In this document: piece after piece, positions 45,492-49,896 of the stretch
Layout of the letters: each line of letters opens with the position of its first letter
Numbering within the stretch: the first letter of the stretch is position 1
Assembly: GCA_001460835.1 (NCBI GenBank)
Contig: CYKH01000544.1
Location: 1 to 49,896, forward strand
DNA: 49,896 nucleotides
Origin: Bodo saltans
Lineage: Eukaryota > Euglenozoa > Kinetoplastea > Eubodonida > Bodonidae
Reading direction: 5' to 3'
Program-made: the position numbers and the translations under genes
Notes under the pieces: model-generated
What the model saw: only the letters and a program-made list of their open reading frames with translations
What the model was told of the DNA's origin: nothing
Databases searched by the model: none

Positions 45492-46145
45492 ATGGAACTG
45501 TCCCTCCAAACCTTTTTGTGGCTTCGTGACAAAGGCGGCCTTTCCTCACAAGCAGCAGTCCCGTCACAGTACAACAACGGCATGATGTCCGTCTCGCATG
45601 ACGGGATCCAAGACATTGCATCGGGTCTCCCTTTGGTACGTGTGTTGCATCATTACTGCTGCCATCGATTCGATGCCCCGCAAGAGCTCTTGCCGGTTGT
45701 GCCAACCTCAACCGTGCCCCAGTCATCTTCCAAAGTAGTTCACGCTCCACAGCAGCAACCTTACATTTCTCTTGTCGCCGCCAGAACGCATAATTGGCAG
45801 GTCGTCCAAAAAATTGTTCAAAGTGCTCTCGACTACGAGATTCCAGCTGATCAGCTAGATGCAGTGCAGAGGCTCGGGGATGCATTGGAAGCGCTGCTGA
45901 TTGTGAAGGCCATTTTTGATCTCGTGCGAACTCACCGGAGTAAAGAGAAACAAGCGCGTGAGCAGCACAAAAGCCTCATCAATGACGCCGGTGCAGTTGA
46001 AGTGAAGAAGCTCCTTGAAAGTAAGTCTGTCGCACCATCGAAGCAGATCAAAATTGCTTCGGCAGCACCTCCCGTAAAAGGCAGAAACTCTCCAAAAAGG
46101 TATCAAAGTCCGCTGAAGTCCAAAGCCTCTGCCGTTGCCAAGTGA
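45492..46145 (+). CDS. Unknown protein with helical N-terminal region
   Basis: This gives a 217-residue protein from the first ATG after the splice acceptor. The N-terminal part (MELSLQTFLWLRDKGGLS) and a middle part (about 100-150, LDAVQRLGDALEALLIVKAIFDLVRTHR) are predicted helices. The last 55 residues are Lys/Ser/Pro-rich and basic. No known domain is recognised. In-frame codons upstream (GEVDFCPPDISQLENFVRRV) also look like protein, so the true start may be further 5', either through an undetected upstream exon or a sequence error in the 14-A run at 45318-45331. The start is therefore uncertain, while the frame and stop are well supported. Confidence 0.6.
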   Translation: MELSLQTFLWLRDKGGLSSQAAVPSQYNNGMMSVSHDGIQDIASGLPLVRVLHHYCCHRFDAPQELLPVVPTSTVPQSSSKVVHAPQQQPYISLVAARTHNWQVVQKIVQSALDYEIPADQLDAVQRLGDALEALLIVKAIFDLVRTHRSKEKQAREQHKSLINDAGAVEVKKLLESKSVAPSKQIKIASAAPPVKGRNSPKRYQSPLKSKASAVAK

Positions 46146-46923
46146 ACAAAGGGAATCGCAAGTTCAGACACATTGTATTGTAGATCTGCCCCCAAAGGGG
46201 AGAGAACAACATAAAATGTGACGTAACCTCATATTTACACTTGACGTACTAACTCGCTTAATCTCTTTTTTTCTTCTGCCGATAGAAAGCGCTAGAACCG
46301 CGGCAAACACGTCTCGTTGTCACAACAGGACTCAACAACTCACGCACCATCACATCCGACGTGAAGAAAATCACAAAAAAACAAAAAGAAATCAACAGGT
46401 GGGCTCGGAAAGAAACTCTCGCCATCCGTTTCTTTATTTTCGTTGATCACCTCCGCTATCCCTCACGACATCTTTTCTAAGCAACGATACAGCTATTGCC
46501 ACACCCTGTGGGCCCAGTAAAGTAGACGACGAAAAATCAAAAGATTCATTCCGTACGTAAGCACGCGAAGGGCAATTTTTCATTTAGCTCCTTTTCCAAT
46601 ACACTTCGGTCAACAGTAAGCGCTCACCCTCTCACGATTTCTGACGGGGACACGTAACACGATCACAAAGGCCTCCAACTCACACAAAGGAACCCCAATC
46701 GTCTCGCATCCTTTGACCTTGAGAAGAACTCTTTTGTTGTCATTCCAAAGTACACGAGAAAGAGAAAGAAAGCCCCTACGCATCTTCCTAAGAACAACCG
46801 AAAGCGAAGCCCATCCTCCCGTAATCACCGGTAAGCTTCCTCACTTCTGCCAGTTGCATTCTTCTCTCACTCGTTCACATCACCACACACCCTACACAGC
46901 GCATCTTTCATCAATTAGAATCC
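46146..46923 (+). other. 778-base spacer and probable long 5' UTR of the RRM gene
   Basis: No gene is recognised. A T-rich stretch at 46261-46277 could serve an upstream acceptor, and another pyrimidine-rich stretch with TGCCAG lies at about 46831-46850. Much of the rest is A/C-rich, as in long regulated 5' UTRs. Confidence 0.5.
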
Positions 46924-48270
46924 ATGCTTCCCACTGGAAACGCTCCCACCTGGATCCCACCCCAGCAGCATCATCAGTATCAGCAGCCCTCTGCTCTTCC
47001 TCTTCACGCTCAGGCGTTATTTCACCAACCACCGCCGCCCCATAACATGATGCTGCATCATCCCCAGCAGCAGCAGCAGCAGCAACAGATGCAGCAGGCT
47101 GTTCAGTTTCATCACGTGCTTTCATCGCCACACCAATCGACCACAACGTTTGTCCCCTCACATGACCCTAACACGTATCTCTTTGCCTCTGCTGGATCTC
47201 AAGTCTCGAGTGAGCAAACCAGCTACATATCGATGAGCGGCACAGCTGGAACGAGTGGCGGCGGCGATGCGACGTACTTCTTTGCACCTCAACATCAGAG
47301 CGCGAACAGCATCAGCCAGGGCTCACTCCACGGTGGACAACCTTCGTTCATGATGGCCCCTCCCCCACAATCATCAGGTGTCACTCTTTCGTCTCTCCTT
47401 GGACAACCACCCAGTTCGCCTGCGCTTGCGTTTCCACCCCCGCAACAACAACAAGTGAATGCTAACGCAATGCCACGCGGTAGCTACGTAATTGTGCAAC
47501 AACTTCCGCCACATCAGCAGCAGTTGCAACAAGCCCCACCCCCACCATCGCCACCAGTCATGCAGTACAGCGGCACCCCACCGCAGCATGCAGCAGCAGG
47601 CGGCCCGGCGTCGCCAACTCAATACATCTTCCACAATGCGCAAAACTCAGGATCGGGGTCTGGATTCCTCGTTGCTGACGGAAACGTGAGTGGACATTTG
47701 CAACAACTCTCGCAGTCCCAATCCCCGTATCAACTCTCACCGCTGCATCAACAGCCACAACATCAGCATGCTGTGCCGACTGTTCAATATGTCTCCGCGT
47801 CACCGTTTCCTCCCACCGCCCAACAGAATGCCATGCAAGGAGGGATGTTTTCAGTTCCTCAGCTGCAGCAGGGCGGCCCTCAGGGTTTGATGATGCCCCC
47901 TCCTCCACCGCCCTATGCTGCGCAGCAGAGCCATCCATTTATGTATCACGCGACCTCCACTGACGGGAATCCTATTCAAGGGCAACTATCTGCTGGCGGA
48001 CCTCGAGCAGCCACTGCTGAAGTCAAGAAAACAAAGCGCTCCAAGAAGCGTAAGGATGTTGTGCTAACCCCACGGAGCCAAGCCCAGAAAGAGAAGGAAG
48101 CAAAGGAGCGTGAAGAAGCAACAAGCCCCACCCCCACCCTCGCCACCAGTCATGCAGTACAGCGGCACCCCACCGCAGCACGCAGCAGCAGGCGGCCCGG
48201 CGTCGCCAACTCAATACATCTTCCACAATGCGCAAAACTCAGGATCGGGGTCTGGATTCCTCGTTGCTGA
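46924..48270 (+). CDS. Q/P-rich RNA-binding protein, N-terminal part (frame-broken)
   Basis: The start at 46924 opens a Gln-, Pro-, His- and Ser-rich low-complexity region with a poly-Gln run (47068-47094) and repeated PPPP blocks, followed by a basic nuclear-signal-like KKTKRSKKRKD. True coding sense ends at about 48118. There a 592-bp tandem copy begins and throws the frame off, so the last 50 codons to the stop at 48270 are spurious. The RRM that completes the protein is in the next entry. Prion-like Q/P-rich regions joined to one RRM are common in kinetoplastid mRNA-stability regulators, which matter because these cells control genes after transcription. Confidence 0.7.
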   Translation: MLPTGNAPTWIPPQQHHQYQQPSALPLHAQALFHQPPPPHNMMLHHPQQQQQQQQMQQAVQFHHVLSSPHQSTTTFVPSHDPNTYLFASAGSQVSSEQTSYISMSGTAGTSGGGDATYFFAPQHQSANSISQGSLHGGQPSFMMAPPPQSSGVTLSSLLGQPPSSPALAFPPPQQQQVNANAMPRGSYVIVQQLPPHQQQLQQAPPPPSPPVMQYSGTPPQHAAAGGPASPTQYIFHNAQNSGSGSGFLVADGNVSGHLQQLSQSQSPYQLSPLHQQPQHQHAVPTVQYVSASPFPPTAQQNAMQGGMFSVPQLQQGGPQGLMMPPPPPPYAAQQSHPFMYHATSTDGNPIQGQLSAGGPRAATAEVKKTKRSKKRKDVVLTPRSQAQKEKEAKEREEATSPTPTLATSHAVQRHPTAARSSRRPGVANSIHLPQCAKLRIGVWIPRC

Positions 48271-48709
48271 CGGAAACGTGAGTGGACATTTGCAACAACT
48301 CTCGCAGTCCCAATCCCCGTATCAACTCTCACCGCTGCATCAACAGCCACAACATCAGCATGCTGTGCCGACTGTTCAATATGTCTCCGCGTCACCGTTT
48401 CCTCCCACCGCCCAACAGAATGCCATGCAAGGAGGGATGTTTTCAGTTCCTCAGATGCAGCAGGGCGGCCCTCAGGGTTTGATGATGCCCCCTCCTCCAC
48501 CTCCCTACGCTGCGCAGCAGAGCCATCCATTTATGTATCACGCGACCTCCACTGACGGGAATCCTATTCAAGGGCAACTATCTGCTGGCGGTCCACGAGC
48601 AGTCACCGCTGACGTCAAGAAAACAAAGCGCTCCAAGAAGCGTAAGGATGTTGTACTAACCCCACGGAGCCAAGCCCAGAAAGAGAAGGAAGCAAAGGAG
48701 CGTGAAGAA
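47526..48709 (+). repeat. 592-bp tandem duplication inside the RRM gene
   Basis: Copy 1 (47526-48117) and copy 2 (48118-48709) differ at roughly a dozen bases, mostly silent in the same reading frame. The unit is 592 bases (one more than a multiple of three), so it breaks the ORF at the junction. Confidence 0.93.
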
Positions 48710-49129
48710 GAGAAAGCCGGCCGAGGCGGGAAACCTTTTTCTGAAGAACCGTTTGAACTTGACAGCACGAAAAAGCAGCTCATTGTGAATTTTCTTTCGC
48801 ATGCAGTCACGGAAACAGAATTTACACAAATATTCTCGCAATTCGGCGTTATCTCAGCTGCTCGCATCATCTACGACAAGCACACGAACCGCTCTAAAGG
48901 TTATGGGTTCGTGTATTTCAAGAGCGGTGACGATGCAATCAAAGCCATTCTTGACCTGAACGGCATGGAAGTGCACTCAAAGTTTATTAAAGTCAGCTAT
49001 GCAACGCCGCAGCGCCCCACACCGCCAAATACGCCCCGTGGCGACGGAGCTGATGCAAGTATTACTGGAGCAGAGGATGATCATACGGATAGTAGCGATG
49101 AGGGATCGAACGACGAGCTTGAGCACTAA
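48110..49129 (+). CDS. RRM-type RNA-binding protein, C-terminal part (frame-broken)
   Basis: There is no ATG start; sense coding is 48118-49129, continuing the gene that starts at 46924. It repeats the Q/P-rich region and the KKTKRSKKRKD block, then has an acidic/basic linker and one RNA recognition motif (about 48777-49010) with RNP2 LIVNFL and RNP1 KGYGFVYF plus LNGMEVHSKFIKVSYA. The tail is acidic (DSSDEGSNDELEH). The RRM resembles the kinetoplastid UBP/RBP group that binds mRNA 3' UTRs. Reading one copy of the 592-bp unit instead of two gives a single protein of about 535 residues. Confidence 0.75.
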   Translation: MKKQQAPPPPSPPVMQYSGTPPQHAAAGGPASPTQYIFHNAQNSGSGSGFLVADGNVSGHLQQLSQSQSPYQLSPLHQQPQHQHAVPTVQYVSASPFPPTAQQNAMQGGMFSVPQMQQGGPQGLMMPPPPPPYAAQQSHPFMYHATSTDGNPIQGQLSAGGPRAVTADVKKTKRSKKRKDVVLTPRSQAQKEKEAKEREEEKAGRGGKPFSEEPFELDSTKKQLIVNFLSHAVTETEFTQIFSQFGVISAARIIYDKHTNRSKGYGFVYFKSGDDAIKAILDLNGMEVHSKFIKVSYATPQRPTPPNTPRGDGADASITGAEDDHTDSSDEGSNDELEH

Positions 49130-49896
49130 ATTTGTGTTTTTACGGCCTGGGAACATGCGCAGGCTAATCACTCACAACAAACAAAAAGGGCACAAAGGCA
49201 AAAGTAGCAGTGTGGAAAATTTCTTTCTTTTGAGAAGACTAACTGGCGAAGTGAGAAAACCATCTGGCGAAGTGAGAAAACCATCTGGCGAAGAGTAGAC
49301 AAAAATATGGCCGGATGAACGTAACGTGGCAGCAATGGCAGTCTGAGCGTGTTTGAGTGAGTTTTTTACTGTTTCCGCCTTTTTCAAGGTCAAACTGTAT
49401 TGTGTGGCACCAACTCAAAAAAAAAAACTACGATGTTTTATCGCCTCGCTCCTCATGTCGCTACTGCAACCCTTTCGATGAATCATGCTTTTAGATCTTT
49501 TTTTTCCACAAATTGTTATTTTTTGTTCGCTTTTGGTGTTACCCCTCGCGTGCACGTTGATGGCAATTGACATGGAGACGAACACCCTTATTACGCTGTT
49601 TTGATAATAAAGAAACAATTCACTAAATACAACATTTCACCAACACTCACTGGTGACACACGTTTGGAAAAGACAAATAGCAAAACAAAGACACACGTCG
49701 ACACAAAAAACAACACCTAAAGCAAAAGAAAAGCGTATCCATCGACAGAGCCGGGTTCCATGCTGTCTACTGTTGATTGTTAGGCGTCCTATAAAGGACG
49801 AAACCAAACAAACGACAAAAGCTGTCTCGGCCCAAGTTGTGTTTCTTGTTTCTTTGTTTTTTGTTTGTTTGTTTCGTGCCGGTTTTGGGTTTTGTT
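49130..49896 (+). other. Terminal non-coding region of the window
   Basis: No gene is seen. It holds a 21-bp tandem repeat (49243-49293), a small hairpin CGTCCT-ATAA-AGGACG at 49785-49800, and a T-rich tract at the very end (49845-49876) that may be the acceptor region of the next gene. Confidence 0.55.
49243..49293 (+). repeat. 21-bp tandem repeat, 2.4 copies
   Basis: The unit begins CTGGCGAAGTGAGAAAACCA. Two exact copies (49243-49263, 49264-49284) and a 9-base partial copy lie in the 3' UTR of the RRM gene. Confidence 0.9.

Noticed and set aside
1-49896. CRISPR arrays, insertion sequences, retroposons or viral genes
   Set aside because: No spaced direct repeats, no transposase, reverse transcriptase or integrase motifs, and no terminal repeats were seen in any frame.

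Overview
The window looks like nuclear DNA of a kinetoplastid flagellate, most probably a free-living bodonid such as Bodo saltans. Every convincing gene lies on the + strand in one head-to-tail array. The genes have no obvious introns. Most start codons sit shortly after a pyrimidine tract followed by AG, the layout of spliced-leader trans-splice acceptors. Several proteins are typical of flagellates and eukaryotes, and there are no bacterial promoters, ribosome binding sites or operon overlaps. The genus assignment is an inference. It rests partly on a fragmented beta-helix/multi-TM surface protein and on UDP-glucuronate genes that I do not expect in most parasitic trypanosomatids.

Layout. 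1-9.2 kb: the 3' end of an unknown gene, a dual-specificity phosphatase, a C2CD5-like C2 protein, a PIH1/CS-type dynein-assembly cochaperone and a TEY-type MAP kinase. 9.2-10.8 kb: a non-coding stretch containing a 300-N gap. 10.8-19.4 kb: a POLE3-like histone-fold protein, a 2,326-residue protein with three degenerate class III cyclase domains, and a small voltage-sensor-like membrane protein. 19.6-25.2 kb: one large surface glycoprotein gene broken into three reading frames by a 196-bp tandem duplication, a 157-bp duplicated segment and a second 300-N gap. 25.4-31.7 kb: a CMC2-like Cx9C protein, a FYVE/F-box-like/kinase fusion, an eIF4E paralogue and a probably doubly acylated low-complexity protein. 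31.7-34.4 kb: 2.7 kb without a protein gene but with hairpins and a tRNA-like fold. 34.4-39.4 kb: a coiled-coil protein, a TTC38-like protein and three related small proteins with presequence-like N-termini. 39.8-43.2 kb: adjacent UDP-glucuronate 4-epimerase and glucuronokinase-like genes. 43.4-49.1 kb: two unknown proteins, a third unknown with a possible cis-intron, and a Q/P-rich RRM protein split by a 592-bp tandem duplication. 49.1-49.9 kb: non-coding.

How the genes work together. Kinetoplastid arrays are transcribed as one unit and need not be functionally linked, so most neighbours should not be read as an operon. The exception worth attention is the epimerase/glucuronokinase pair, which would act on consecutive parts of one sugar-nucleotide route (glucuronate to GlcA-1-P, then UDP-GlcA to UDP-GalA). 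Two breaks in coding genes, and probably a third beside the gap, look like alleles or contig ends placed in tandem by assembly rather than true pseudogenes. No computation or database search was run; family names come from motifs read by eye.
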